A stretch of 64,000 bases of DNA, taken from positions 1 through 64,000 of the forward strand of contig NZ_JAJBUX010000023.1 of NCBI RefSeq assembly GCF_020860125.1, in the 5' to 3' direction. This stretch comes from Cloacibacillus sp. GTDB lineage: Bacteria > Synergistota > Synergistia > Synergistales > Synergistaceae. The position numbers and the translations under genes are program-made. The notes under the pieces are model-generated. The model saw only the letters and a list, made by a program, of their open reading frames with translations. It did not search any database and had not been told where the DNA came from. Numbering within the stretch: the first letter of the stretch is position 1; the number at the start of each line of letters is the position of its first letter. This document shows, in pieces, positions 55,317 to 64,000 of the stretch.

Positions 55317-55550
55317 ATGACGACAGAGGAAAAAATCAAGGAAGTACTTGCGAACCACGTATCACCCGCGCTTCAGTCACACGGAGGCGACTGTTCTTTC
55401 GTAAAATACGACGAACCCACCGCCACGCTCTATGTAGCGATGGAGGGCGCCTGCGGCAGCTGCCCCTTCGCGCTTGAGACGCTGCGCATGACCGTCGAGC
55501 AGGCGGTCATCGCGGAGGTGCCCGAGGTTAAGGCGGTAGAAAGGGTATAG
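55317..55550 (+). CDS. NifU-like C-terminal domain (iron-sulfur scaffold) protein
   Basis: 77 residues, one Nfu domain. GACGSCPFALETL carries the CxxC that holds or delivers an iron-sulfur cluster, and LQSHGGDCSFVKYDEPTATLYV is the standard strand pattern before it. The start is the ATG at 55317 after TTGGAGGA. It stands alone between mazG and phoH and presumably serves iron-sulfur enzymes in the cell. Confidence 0.92.
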   Translation: MTTEEKIKEVLANHVSPALQSHGGDCSFVKYDEPTATLYVAMEGACGSCPFALETLRMTVEQAVIAEVPEVKAVERV

Positions 55551-55565
55551 GCGAATTCTAAAGTA

Positions 55566-56561
55566 ATGAAAGAAACAAAACAGGAGGCCGAAAATCTCCT
55601 CTCGCTTACCGACGCCTCCGTCGTGAAGCTGCTCGCCGAGCACGAAGAGATACTGCGCCTTGTAGAGCAGAGCTTCCCCGTCAAGGTATACGCGCGGGGC
55701 AGCTCGCTCTCTATTAAGGGCGACGACGAAGCGCTGATAAAAAAGCTTGAGAACCTGCTCGTGCAGTATGCCGAGCTCTCGCTCTCCGGCCATAAGTTCA
55801 ACAGCGCCGAGATACGCTACGGGCTCCACAGCATCCAGAACGGCGAGACGGTAAATCTGCGGTCGCTCTACAACGACATTGTCTGTATAAGCAACCGGGG
55901 CAAGGCCATCCGTCCATATACGAACGGACAGAAGGGCTACATCCAGGCCATTCGCGACAACGATATAACCTTCGGCATCGGCCCCGCGGGCACCGGAAAG
56001 ACCTATCTTGCCGTCGCCCAGGCCGTCGCCTATCTGAAGTCCGCGAAGATCAGCCGCATCATCCTCGTGCGTCCGGTAGTCGAAGCGGGGGAGCGCCTCG
56101 GTTATCTTCCCGGCGATATGAACGAAAAGGGCGCCCCCTACCTGAGGCCGCTCTATGACGCATTTTATGAGCTGCTTCCGGCGGAGAGGTTCGACCGTTA
56201 CTTTGAAAAGGGCGTCATCGAGCTCGCGCCGCTGGCCTATATGCGCGGGCGCACGCTCAACGACAGTTTCATCATCCTCGACGAGGCGCAGAACACGACG
56301 CCCGAGCAGATGAAGATGTTCCTTACGCGCCTCGGCTTCGGCTCGAAGGCCGTAATAACGGGGGATATCACGCAGGTCGACCTGCCCGGCACAAAAGAAT
56401 CAGGGCTAAAGGTTGTGCAGGATATCCTGAAGGGTGTCCCCGGCGTCTCCTTCATCAAGCTCAACGACGGCGACGTGGTGCGCCATGAGATAGTACAGAG
56501 AATAGTGAGGGCCTACGAAGACTATGACAGACGGAGAGCAGAAAAACAGGCTGAAAGATAA
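55566..56561 (+). CDS. phoH: PhoH-like ATPase (YbeZ)
   Basis: 331 residues. GPAGTGKTYLAVAQAVAYLK is the Walker A loop, RPVVEAGERLGYLPGD is the PhoH signature, and ILDEAQNTTPEQMKMFLTRLG with TGDITQVDLP gives Walker B and motif III. An N-terminal KH-like portion precedes it. YbeZ works with YbeY in ribosome maturation and RNA quality control, and ybeY is two genes downstream. It overlaps pgpH by 38 bp. Confidence 0.95.
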   Translation: MKETKQEAENLLSLTDASVVKLLAEHEEILRLVEQSFPVKVYARGSSLSIKGDDEALIKKLENLLVQYAELSLSGHKFNSAEIRYGLHSIQNGETVNLRSLYNDIVCISNRGKAIRPYTNGQKGYIQAIRDNDITFGIGPAGTGKTYLAVAQAVAYLKSAKISRIILVRPVVEAGERLGYLPGDMNEKGAPYLRPLYDAFYELLPAERFDRYFEKGVIELAPLAYMRGRTLNDSFIILDEAQNTTPEQMKMFLTRLGFGSKAVITGDITQVDLPGTKESGLKVVQDILKGVPGVSFIKLNDGDVVRHEIVQRIVRAYEDYDRRRAEKQAER

Positions 56562-58695
56562 TTTAAAGGCCGTATTCGGCAAATTTTCATTCAGGCGCGA
56601 AAACAGGCAGTATATCATTTTTCGGGCTATCCTCCTCTGTGTCGCGACGCTGCTTGTAAGCGTCAACTGGTACATGTTTGACCGGAGGGAGAACTACCAG
56701 ATCGGTATCCCCTCCGAAAGGACATACTTCGCCCTCACCTCCGCTCGCTATGAGGACCGGGCGGCGACGCTCGAACTGCGCCAGCGCGCGGCGTCGCGTA
56801 TTATCGACGTCATGGTGCAGGATGAAAAGATCGCCTTTGAGGTCTCGCGGCGTCTTGAACTGCTGGAAAAGGGCGAACTCAAACAGCTATTCAACGCGCC
56901 GCTGCTCAGCATCTACAACAGGCAGAGCGCCGCCTCGCAGAGAGAGATCGTCGAAGCCGCCCTCGATATTGGCCGGAAGGTCCGCGACGAATCGACGGAT
57001 CGTGAGCAGCAGACCACCCTCATCTGGAAATACCTTAAAGAGACGAAGCTCTCGCAGTCCGAGCGCAATGTCGCCTTTCAGATGCTTGACGTGGTTCTCA
57101 ACCCCTCGCTGCAGTCCGACGGGGAGATGGTCCAAAAACTGCGCGAAGATGTCGCCGCGCAGATACCCTCCGTCATAAAGGAGATACGTCCTGGCTCCGT
57201 GCTGGTACAGAAGGGGCAGGTCGTCACCCCTTCGCTGGCGAAGCTGCTTGCCTCGCAGGGTTATCCGGACGCCACCTTTCCCTGGAAACACCTTATCTTT
57301 ATCCTTGGCGCGATCACCATCTGGAGCTTCTGGCCGGTGTGGATCGCCAGTGGCCTGCGTGAAAAACTTTCGATGCGCGAGTGGATATACATCGCCGTCG
57401 TGCTTTCCGTCGTCTGGACCCTCGAGGTCGTCTTCGCCCGCTTCGGCGGCTACTCGATGGCGGTACTCGGCCTTACCGGCTGGCTCTGCCTTACACTGCC
57501 CGTATCGCTTTCATTCCATATCATCTTCGGCGGCGGCGTGATCAGCGTCATCATCGCCTTTGGCACCAACCCCGGCATCGTATGTCTCGGCTGTATCCTC
57601 GCGGCCTTCTCCGCGGGTATTGGCCGTATCCTCTTTATTGACCCGCCAAACCACCGCATCACCATCTGGCGCAATCTCTTTTTCCTTGGGCTCTGCCTCG
57701 GCGCCGCCTCGATCTGTATTCACTGGGGGCTCGGCCTCTACTTTGACTATAATCTCGCCCTCGGCGCGGTGCTCTTCAGCGCGATCTGGGGGACGATCGT
57801 CGTCGCGCTGCTGCCTCTGTGGGAGAATGTCTTCGACGTCCTCTCGCCGCTGCGGCTGCTCGAACTGAGCCACCCCTCGCAGCCGCTTATCAAGAGGCTG
57901 CAGATGGAGGCTCCCGGAACATACAACCACGTCCTTATGGTCGGTACGCTCGCCGAGGCGGCGGCAGACAAGCTGCACATGAACGGGCTCCTTGTAAAGG
58001 CGGGCGCCTACTACCATGACATCGGCAAGCTCAAGAACCCGCAGTATTTTGTTGAAAACCAGCGCCACGGCAAGAACATCCACGACAGCCTGCCGCCGAC
58101 GCTCTCGGGGCAGCTGCTGATATCGCATGTGAAGGAGGGGCTTGATATCGCCGCGCAGACCAACCTGCCAAAGTCCCTGCGCCGCTTCATCAGCGAACAT
58201 CACGGCACCACCTCGCAGAGGTATTTCTACGAAAAGGCGAAGGCGCTCGGCGAGGATGTCACCGAGGCCCAGTTCCGCTATCCGGGGCCGCGGCCGCAGT
58301 CGCGCGAGACGGCGCTCGTAATGCTCGCAGATTCCGTGGAGGCAGCGGTCAAGGCGCGCAACAAGCCCTTTGAGAACAACAGGGAGCTCTCTGATTTTAT
58401 AAATCAGGTCATTCGCAGCAAGATCGAGAGCAACCAGCTCAACGATGTTGACTTTACGATGAAGGAGATGTCGCTGATCACGGAGGCCTTCATGGAGGTA
58501 TTCCAGGTGACCTACCATTCCCGCGAGGTAAAGAATATCAACGAGATAATCAAAGAGGCCAAGCTCAAGGGCGGAGAACATAAAGAGATACCCGCCGGCA
58601 TGATCGAAACCGCCGTCGTTCCTGTCGCCGATACCGGCGAGACAGAGAAAAAAGAGGAGGATGAAAAGGATGAAAACCACGATACACTGCGGTGA
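56524..58695 (+). CDS. pgpH: 7TM-HD protein, c-di-AMP phosphodiesterase (PgpH)
   Basis: 723 residues in the known order: one N-terminal membrane helix, an outside 7TMR-HDED domain (residues 45-240), seven membrane helices, then a cytoplasmic HD domain with YNHVLMVG, AYYHDIGKLKNP and SEHHGTT. PgpH hydrolyses c-di-AMP in Listeria. It starts within phoH after GTGAGGG, overlaps ybeY, and is the degrading partner for the CdaA cyclase at 40268. Confidence 0.93.
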   Translation: MTDGEQKNRLKDNLKAVFGKFSFRRENRQYIIFRAILLCVATLLVSVNWYMFDRRENYQIGIPSERTYFALTSARYEDRAATLELRQRAASRIIDVMVQDEKIAFEVSRRLELLEKGELKQLFNAPLLSIYNRQSAASQREIVEAALDIGRKVRDESTDREQQTTLIWKYLKETKLSQSERNVAFQMLDVVLNPSLQSDGEMVQKLREDVAAQIPSVIKEIRPGSVLVQKGQVVTPSLAKLLASQGYPDATFPWKHLIFILGAITIWSFWPVWIASGLREKLSMREWIYIAVVLSVVWTLEVVFARFGGYSMAVLGLTGWLCLTLPVSLSFHIIFGGGVISVIIAFGTNPGIVCLGCILAAFSAGIGRILFIDPPNHRITIWRNLFFLGLCLGAASICIHWGLGLYFDYNLALGAVLFSAIWGTIVVALLPLWENVFDVLSPLRLLELSHPSQPLIKRLQMEAPGTYNHVLMVGTLAEAAADKLHMNGLLVKAGAYYHDIGKLKNPQYFVENQRHGKNIHDSLPPTLSGQLLISHVKEGLDIAAQTNLPKSLRRFISEHHGTTSQRYFYEKAKALGEDVTEAQFRYPGPRPQSRETALVMLADSVEAAVKARNKPFENNRELSDFINQVIRSKIESNQLNDVDFTMKEMSLITEAFMEVFQVTYHSREVKNINEIIKEAKLKGGEHKEIPAGMIETAVVPVADTGETEKKEEDEKDENHDTLR

Positions 58696-59167
58696 GATAT
58701 TTAACGAGAGCAACAGCTCCATGTGCTGCGGCGAAAGGATAAAGAAGCTGGAGAAAATACTGTCCGCCTATCTTGAAGAAACCAAGATCCTCCCCGAGGC
58801 GGCCGCGGAGTGCGAGATATCGCTTACCTTCGCGGATGTGAATCAGATCGCCGGGATCAATGAGGAATACCGGGAAGTTGCCGGTCCTACGGACGTGCTT
58901 TCCTTCCCGATGTGGGAAAATGAGGACGGCGGGTTCGAGCCGCCGGAAGACTGGGAGCGGCTTACGCTTGGCGACATCATCGTCTGCCCAGAGATCGTCG
59001 CGAAGAACGCCGCCGATAACGGCAAAACCGCAGAGTATGAAACGGTGCTCGTCATCTGTCACGGTTTTCTTCACCTCATCGGCTTTGACCATGCCGACGA
59101 CGCGGAGCGCGAGCGTATGTGGCAGGTACAGGATTCTCTGGTCGCCGGATTTTTTGCGGAGGGCTAG
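58670..59167 (+). CDS. ybeY: Endoribonuclease YbeY
   Basis: Metal-dependent RNase in 16S rRNA 3'-end maturation and ribosome quality control. The zinc motif HxxxHxxGxDH appears as HGFLHLIGFDH, with PTDVLSFPMWE before it. 165 residues from the ATG at 58670, which has GAGGAGG at 9 bp; an in-frame ATG at 58661 falls right against that site. It overlaps the end of pgpH and is functionally tied to phoH upstream. Confidence 0.95.
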   Translation: MKTTIHCGEIFNESNSSMCCGERIKKLEKILSAYLEETKILPEAAAECEISLTFADVNQIAGINEEYREVAGPTDVLSFPMWENEDGGFEPPEDWERLTLGDIIVCPEIVAKNAADNGKTAEYETVLVICHGFLHLIGFDHADDAERERMWQVQDSLVAGFFAEG

Positions 59168-59171
59168 GACG

Positions 59172-59588
59172 ATGGCTGAGAACCCGCTGCTTGAGAAAGC
59201 GGCGGCGAAGAAACTTCTCGCCGAGGCCGCCCGGGCCCGGGCGGCGGCCTACGCCCCCTATTCGGGTTTCTGCGTCGGCGCGGCGCTGCTATTCGAAAAC
59301 GGCCTCACCGTCTCCGGCTGCAACGTGGAGAACGCCAGCTACAGCCTCTCTATCTGCGCGGAACGCAACGCGATGACGACCGCCCTCACCAAAGGGCTGC
59401 GTCTGCCGCTTGCCGTCGCCGTGGCCGGTCCCGAGGGCGTTTTCTGCCCGCCATGCGGCGCCTGCCGCCAGTTTCTCGCCGAATTCAATCCCGATATGGC
59501 CGTAGTGCTGAAGGATGCCGACGAGCCTGTGATCTATACATTAAGAGAGCTGCTGCCGCTTTCGTTTTCTTTGGAGGAAAATCGCTGA
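59172..59588 (+). CDS. cdd: Cytidine deaminase
   Basis: Converts cytidine and deoxycytidine to the uridine forms for salvage. The zinc ligands are in CAERNA (Cys with the catalytic Glu) and PCGACRQ. YAPYSGFCVGAALLF and GCNVENASYSLSICAE are family blocks. 138 residues, the small homotetrameric type. The ATG at 59172 lies 4 bp after the ybeY stop. Confidence 0.96.
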   Translation: MAENPLLEKAAAKKLLAEAARARAAAYAPYSGFCVGAALLFENGLTVSGCNVENASYSLSICAERNAMTTALTKGLRLPLAVAVAGPEGVFCPPCGACRQFLAEFNPDMAVVLKDADEPVIYTLRELLPLSFSLEENR

Positions 59589-59619
59589 GGCGGCGCGCAC
59601 GAAGAGAGAGTGAATGTTA

Positions 59620-60537
59620 ATGAGTGAAGAAAAAAAATTCCGCAGCGGCTTTGCCGCCCTGCTGGGACGTCCCAACGTGGGAAAATCGTCGATAATAAAC
59701 GCGCTGCTCAAAGAGAAGGTGGCGGCGGTCTCACCGAAGCCGCAGACCACCCGCAACGCCGTGCGCTGCATATATACCTCGGAAGACGAACAGATCGTCT
59801 TTGTGGACACCCCAGGCATCCATGTGCCTCAGCATGCGCTGGGCGACTTTATGATGAAAGAGGCGGAGGAGTCTCTCATGCTTGTGGACGCCGTCTGCTA
59901 TGTCGTCGAGGCGCAGGACCGCGCCGTGAGCGAAAAGGACGAAATCATCCTCAAAGTGCTGGAGAATGTCTCGCAGCCCGTTGTGCTGGCCGTGAACAAG
60001 ATCGACAAGCTGGCGGACTTTGAGGACTATAAAAAGGCCGCGGCGGTCTATGAAAAATATATAAAACCCGCCGCCGTCGTTCCCGTGTCGGCCAACAACC
60101 GCCGAGGGCTGGAGGAGCTCGCGGCGGCGATCAGCGCCCTGCTGCCGGAGCAGCCGCCGATCTATCCCGAGGATATGCTGATGGATTCTACGGAGCGCTT
60201 TCTCGCCTCGGAGGTCATCCGCGAGAAGATATTCCGCCACACCAACGAAGAGGTCCCCCACGGAGTGGCCGTGATCATTGACGAGTTCAAGAGCCCCGAC
60301 GAGTTTCCTGATAAAAAGGTCTGCGATATCCGCGCCACGATAATCGTCGACCGTCCCGGACAGAAGGGGATCATCATTGGTAAGAACGGCGCGATGCTGA
60401 AACAGATCGGCAGCGAAGCCCGCAAGGAGCTTGAGGAGAAATTCGGCCACAAGGTATTCCTCCAGCTTTGGGTAAAGGTGAAACCCGGATGGCGCAAATC
60501 GCCGGAAGAGCTGCGGAGGCTGGGGTACAATAGTTGA
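59620..60537 (+). CDS. era: GTPase Era
   Basis: GTPase in 30S maturation. G1 GRPNVGKSS, G2 region PQTTRN, G3 DTPG and G4 NKID are present, and the C-terminal KH domain has IIIGKNGAMLKQIGSEARKE. 305 residues is normal. I start at the ATG at 59620 because its spacing to GAGAGAG is better than that of 59614. It overlaps recO by 4 bases. Confidence 0.97.
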   Translation: MSEEKKFRSGFAALLGRPNVGKSSIINALLKEKVAAVSPKPQTTRNAVRCIYTSEDEQIVFVDTPGIHVPQHALGDFMMKEAEESLMLVDAVCYVVEAQDRAVSEKDEIILKVLENVSQPVVLAVNKIDKLADFEDYKKAAAVYEKYIKPAAVVPVSANNRRGLEELAAAISALLPEQPPIYPEDMLMDSTERFLASEVIREKIFRHTNEEVPHGVAVIIDEFKSPDEFPDKKVCDIRATIIVDRPGQKGIIIGKNGAMLKQIGSEARKELEEKFGHKVFLQLWVKVKPGWRKSPEELRRLGYNS

Positions 60538-61247
60538 TCCCCGTCCAGCTGCCGCAGGGGCACTACTCAAAGACGGGAACGGTGCTTCTAAGAAGGGATT
60601 CCTCCAGGGAGGGGCAGTCCCTTCTGCTTTTTATGCGCGAGTTTGGCCCGCGGTGGGTCAGCGCCCCCGCGGCGACGGGAAAAAACCGCTTCGGAGGTTC
60701 CACCGAACCGCTGACCTGGGGCGAATTTTTACTTTACCAGAGCCCGTCAAAACTATATCTGCAGGGCGCGGAGGTCAAAGAGGACTTTCTGTCGCTGCGC
60801 CAGTCGCCGGCGTCCCTTCTCTGCGCGCTGCGCATCTATAAGCGGACCTCGAAAGAGGCCCCGGCGGACTGTGAGAACGACGCGCTGCTGCGGATGCTCT
60901 GGAGCGCGCTGGTACAGCTGCGCGAAAAATGTCCCTCCTACATCGTGGAGCTTCGTTTTACCTGGAAGCTGCTGAATCTTATGGGGATCGCCCCCTCCCT
61001 TGACCTCTGCGTCGAATGCGGCGGTCTGCTTACAGAGGGCGGCCGGCTGACGCAGGCGGGGATGTGCTGCCGCCGCTGTTCGCAGGGCAGGGGGGAGGAG
61101 GTGGGCGCCGATGAGCTCGCGGAGCTTAGGCGGGCTGTCGCCCTTCCGCATGAAAAATTCATCCTCTGGTCATGTGAAACACGTCAAAAAGATTGTTATA
61201 TTAAGAATTTAAAAATGTTATCGCCATATTTTAGCAATATGCGCTAA
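60534..61247 (+). CDS. recO: DNA repair protein RecO
   Basis: 237 residues, loads RecA with RecR. An N-terminal OB fold is followed by a helical domain with a four-cysteine zinc site (CVECGG and CCRRC). The protein begins MIPVQLPQGHYSKTGTVLLRRD, the usual start region. It uses TTG at 60534 overlapping the era stop, so it depends on coupled translation. Sequence is diverged, as is normal for RecO. Confidence 0.88.
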   Translation: MIPVQLPQGHYSKTGTVLLRRDSSREGQSLLLFMREFGPRWVSAPAATGKNRFGGSTEPLTWGEFLLYQSPSKLYLQGAEVKEDFLSLRQSPASLLCALRIYKRTSKEAPADCENDALLRMLWSALVQLREKCPSYIVELRFTWKLLNLMGIAPSLDLCVECGGLLTEGGRLTQAGMCCRRCSQGRGEEVGADELAELRRAVALPHEKFILWSCETRQKDCYIKNLKMLSPYFSNMR

Positions 61248-61296
61248 AATAGTTCAAATATAGAAGAGCAGCACTCATCAAAGGAGGCAACAGAAG

Positions 61297-62196
61297 GTGA
61301 ATTTTCAAGAGATAGTTATGCGCCTTGAGCATTTTTGGGCTTCTCAGGGTTGCGTCATCCAGCAGCCGTACGACTTGGAAGTCGGCGCCGGTACGATGAA
61401 TCCCGCTACGACACTGCGTGTTCTCGGTCCTGAGCCCTGGCGCGTAGCTTACGTTGAACCTTCCAGAAGACCAACAGACGGAAGATACGGAGAAAACCCC
61501 AACAGGCTTCAGCATTATTACCAGTACCAGGTCATCATCCAGCCGACGCCCGACAACATCCAGGAGATGTATATCGAAAGCCTGAAGGTTCTCGGCATCG
61601 ATCCGGCGGAGCATGATATCCGCTTTGTCGAGGACGACTGGGAAAACCCGACGACCGGCGCCTGGGGGCTTGGCTGGGAGGTCTGGCTTGACGGCATGGA
61701 GGTCACTCAGTTCACCTACTTCCAGCAGATGGGTTCGCTTGACATGGATGTCGTGCCCGCGGAGCTCACCTACGGTCTCGAAAGGATCGCGATGTTCGTC
61801 CAAAAGGTCGACAACGTTTACGACCTGCAGTGGGTTGGCGAGATCAAATACGGCGACGTTCACCACAAGGGTGAGGTCGAAAATTCGACATACAACTTTG
61901 AGATCGCCGACACGGAGATGCTTTTCAATCTATTCAACAAATACGAGGCGGAGTCGAAGCGCGTGCTTGAGGCAGGGCTTGTGCTTCCCGCCTACGATTA
62001 CGTCCTTAAATGTTCGCATTCCTTCAACCTGCTCGACGCGAGAAACGCCATCAGCGTCACCGAGAGGACCGGCTATATAGGCCGCGTTAGAAACCTCGCC
62101 TCCGCCTGCTGCCAGGCATACGTCAAGCAGCGCGAGGAGATGGGGCACCCGCTGATGGGAAGATTTGACAAATACGAAAAAGGAGGCGTCCGCTGA
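61297..62196 (+). CDS. glyQ: Glycyl-tRNA synthetase alpha subunit
   Basis: Class II catalytic subunit of the two-subunit (alpha2-beta2) enzyme. [20 protein letters not shown] opens it, [21 protein letters not shown] and [19 protein letters not shown] hold motif 2, and [21 protein letters not shown] motif 3. 299 residues is normal. AAGGAGG precedes the GTG start. No T-box leader fits in the 49-bp gap after recO. The stop overlaps the glyS ATG by one base. Confidence 0.97.
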   Translation: MNFQEIVMRLEHFWASQGCVIQQPYDLEVGAGTMNPATTLRVLGPEPWRVAYVEPSRRPTDGRYGENPNRLQHYYQYQVIIQPTPDNIQEMYIESLKVLGIDPAEHDIRFVEDDWENPTTGAWGLGWEVWLDGMEVTQFTYFQQMGSLDMDVVPAELTYGLERIAMFVQKVDNVYDLQWVGEIKYGDVHHKGEVENSTYNFEIADTEMLFNLFNKYEAESKRVLEAGLVLPAYDYVLKCSHSFNLLDARNAISVTERTGYIGRVRNLASACCQAYVKQREEMGHPLMGRFDKYEKGGVR

Positions 62197-64000
62197 TGTC
62201 CGACCTTCTCTTTGAAATAGGAACCGAAGAAATACCCGCGAGGTTTATGCCGAAGACGCTCGCCGACCTCGTCCAGTACGCGGAAGAGGAGCTCTCCGGA
62301 GCGCATATACCGCACGGCGGGATCAAGTCGGAGTGCACGCCGCGCCGCCTCGTTATCACAGTAAAGGATCTCTCCGACCATCAGGAGGATTCCGTAGAGG
62401 TCTCAAAGGGGCCGATGAAGGCGCAGGCCTTCGACGCCGAGGGCAACCCCACAAAGGCGGCGCAGGGTTTCGCGCGCAGCAAAGGGGTCGAGGTCTCAGA
62501 GCTTAAAGTTGAGACCATAGGCGGCGCGGAGTACGTCGTGGCCGAGAAGCGCACCAGCGGGCAGCCGACGATGGAGGTCCTGCCCCAGCTCCTTGAAAAG
62601 ATCATCCATCGCCTCTCATTCCCGAAGAGCATGTACTGGGCCGACAAGACGGTGCGTTTCGCGCGTCCCGTGCGCTGGCTCGTGGCGCTCTACGGCGACC
62701 GTCCCGTCGATATATCATTCGGCGGCGTAAAGAGCGGTACCGCCTCCAGGGGCCACCGCTTCATGGGGAGCGAGTCCGTGCCGGTGAAAGACGCCGCCTC
62801 CTACGCGGCGGCGATGCGTGAAAATTTTGTCGTCACCGATCCTGAGGAACGCAAGGCGATGATACTCGCCGGCGTCGCCGAGATCGAAAAGGAGCTTGGC
62901 GCGAAGGTCACCGTCGATCCCGAGCTGCTTGAGGAAAACGTACATCTCAACGAATACCCGATACCCTTTTACGGCAGCTTTGACAAGGAGTTTCTCGACA
63001 TCCCCGCCGAGGTGCTCATCCTCTCGATGGCCAAAAACCAGCGTTACTTCCCGGTCCATGACGCGAACGGCAAACTGATGGCCAACTTCATCGGCGTCAG
63101 CAACAACCGCGCGAAAGATATGAACGTCGTGCGGGAGGGCAACGAGCGCGTTCTGCGCGCGCGTCTCTACGACGCGGCCTTCTTCTGGAAAGAGGACCAG
63201 CAGAAGTCGCTCGACACCCGCGCCGAAGAGCTCAAGAACGTGACCTATCAGGAACAGCTGGGCTCCGTCTACGACAAGGTGCAGCGTATCAAGAAACTCA
63301 CCCTCTGGCTTGCGGACGAGCTTAAAAGCGACGTCGACCGGACAAAGCTCGCGCGCGCCTGCGACCTCGCGAAGGCCGACCTTGTCATGAACATGGTCTA
63401 CGAATTTTCCGACGTGCAGGGAGTCATGGGACGCGAATACGCGCGTAAGGCCGGAGAGCCGGAAGAGGTCGCCCTCGCGCTCTACGAACAGTACCTGCCG
63501 AGATTCGCTGGAGACGAGCTGCCCTCGCATATAGCGGGCGCGCTGCTTGGCATCGGCGAGCGTCTCGATACGCTCGCGGCGATATACAAGATAGGGCTCG
63601 AGCCTACCTCGTCGCAGGACCCCTACGGACTGCGCCGCGCGGCAAGGACCATCAACGAACTTATCTGGGGACTCTCCCTCGACATAGATATGGACAAGGC
63701 CCTCGAAATGGCGGCCGCGCAGCTTGAGCTTGCGCCGGAGCGTATAGAGAAGATGAAGGCCTTTATCGCCCTGCGCCAGCAGGTGCAGCTGCGCGAAAAG
63801 GGCTTCAGCCATGAGGCGGTGGCCCTCGCGATGCAGACCGTTCCCAGCCGTCCTTTGCAGATATACCGTCTGGCCGAGGTACTGACCAAGGCGAGCGGCG
63901 AGGCGTGGTTCGCCGAACTCATCACGGCGGCGGTGCGCGTGAAAAATCTGCTCTCCAAGTCAGGGGAAGAGGCCGGCTCCATCGATGCCGCGAAATTCAC
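62196..64000 (+). CDS. glyS: Glycyl-tRNA synthetase beta subunit, cut by the window end
   Basis: tRNA-binding subunit; 601 codons lie in the window, of about 690 expected, so only the C-terminal end is missing. LFEIGTEEIPARFMPKTL is the usual start, EVSKGPMKAQAFDAEGNPTKAAQGFARSKG, SFPKSMYWADKTVRFARPVRWLV and SLMVYEFSDVQGVMGREYA-type blocks (here VMNMVYEFSDVQG) follow. AAGGAGG lies 9 bp before the ATG at 62196, overlapping the glyQ stop. Confidence 0.95.
   Translation, partial: MSDLLFEIGTEEIPARFMPKTLADLVQYAEEELSGAHIPHGGIKSECTPRRLVITVKDLSDHQEDSVEVSKGPMKAQAFDAEGNPTKAAQGFARSKGVEVSELKVETIGGAEYVVAEKRTSGQPTMEVLPQLLEKIIHRLSFPKSMYWADKTVRFARPVRWLVALYGDRPVDISFGGVKSGTASRGHRFMGSESVPVKDAASYAAAMRENFVVTDPEERKAMILAGVAEIEKELGAKVTVDPELLEENVHLNEYPIPFYGSFDKEFLDIPAEVLILSMAKNQRYFPVHDANGKLMANFIGVSNNRAKDMNVVREGNERVLRARLYDAAFFWKEDQQKSLDTRAEELKNVTYQEQLGSVYDKVQRIKKLTLWLADELKSDVDRTKLARACDLAKADLVMNMVYEFSDVQGVMGREYARKAGEPEEVALALYEQYLPRFAGDELPSHIAGALLGIGERLDTLAAIYKIGLEPTSSQDPYGLRRAARTINELIWGLSLDIDMDKALEMAAAQLELAPERIEKMKAFIALRQQVQLREKGFSHEAVALAMQTVPSRPLQIYRLAEVLTKASGEAWFAELITAAVRVKNLLSKSGEEAGSIDAAKF

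Noticed and set aside
57511..58722. Minus-strand 403-codon frame opposite pgpH
   Set aside because: Antisense shadow of a well-supported membrane phosphodiesterase; no domain or ribosome-binding site.
61248..61296. T-box leader for the glycyl-tRNA synthetase genes
   Set aside because: Only 49 bp separate recO and glyQ, far too short for a T-box, and no T-box sequence is visible.
62715..63812. Minus-strand 365-codon frame opposite glyS
   Set aside because: Antisense shadow of glyS, which is clearly coding and continues from glyQ.

Overview
The window is a stretch of bacterial chromosome, mostly GC-rich and densely packed, with one tRNA gene and no insertion sequence, prophage or CRISPR array that I can see. 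Housekeeping genes (polA, prfA, dnaE, dnaX, glmM, era, glyQS), amino-acid and peptide catabolism, two-subunit glycyl-tRNA synthetase, ThyX, a PerR-like Fur protein, a TRAP (MtrB) homologue and long glycine-rich surface proteins together suggest an anaerobic, amino-acid-fermenting member of the Synergistota (Cloacibacillus/Synergistes-like). That assignment is inference from gene content and style, not a database match.

Layout. 1-2970: the N-terminal part of a very large secreted repeat protein on the minus strand, cut by the window edge; its only well-placed ribosome-binding site is linked to it through a run of eight C residues that puts the start out of frame, the classic architecture of phase variation. 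3179-4565: acetyltransferase and glutaminase. 5219-11770: an AT-richer accessory block encoding a CaiC-like acyl-CoA ligase, a crotonase, a CaiB-like CoA-transferase, a LysR regulator and an NhaC-type transporter, which looks like a CoA-dependent route for an imported carnitine-like or hydroxy/unsaturated acid. 11936-23287: core genes gltX, polA, a cupin, an iron alcohol dehydrogenase, rpmE, thyX, a DUF1385 protein, prfA, prmC and trxB.

23398-30560: a second AT-richer block, all on the minus strand, with a GntR regulator, a sodium:solute symporter, a tautomerase-like protein, a flavin reductase, an M20 dipeptidase, an ATC-hydrolase-family protein and a cysteine desulfidase. Read together it looks like a pathway that imports a cysteine-containing or thiazoline compound and breaks it down through cysteine to pyruvate, ammonia and sulfide. 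Shared short motifs lie in the two regulatory gaps of this block, and the GntR gene appears to lack a normal start codon.

30837-64000: core genes again, mainly on the plus strand: an M48 protease; dnaX-dnaE; mtrB-pyk-nfo; cdaA-cdaR-glmM-galU (c-di-AMP synthesis with cell-wall sugar supply); a convergent perR-CPBP-unknown operon; tRNA-Gln with glmU-prs-rplY; pth-mfd-mazG; a NifU-like protein; then phoH-pgpH-ybeY-cdd-era-recO-glyQ-glyS, the last cut by the window end. Both the c-di-AMP cyclase (CdaA) and a 7TM-HD c-di-AMP phosphodiesterase (PgpH) are present, so the window holds a full make-and-break pair for that messenger.
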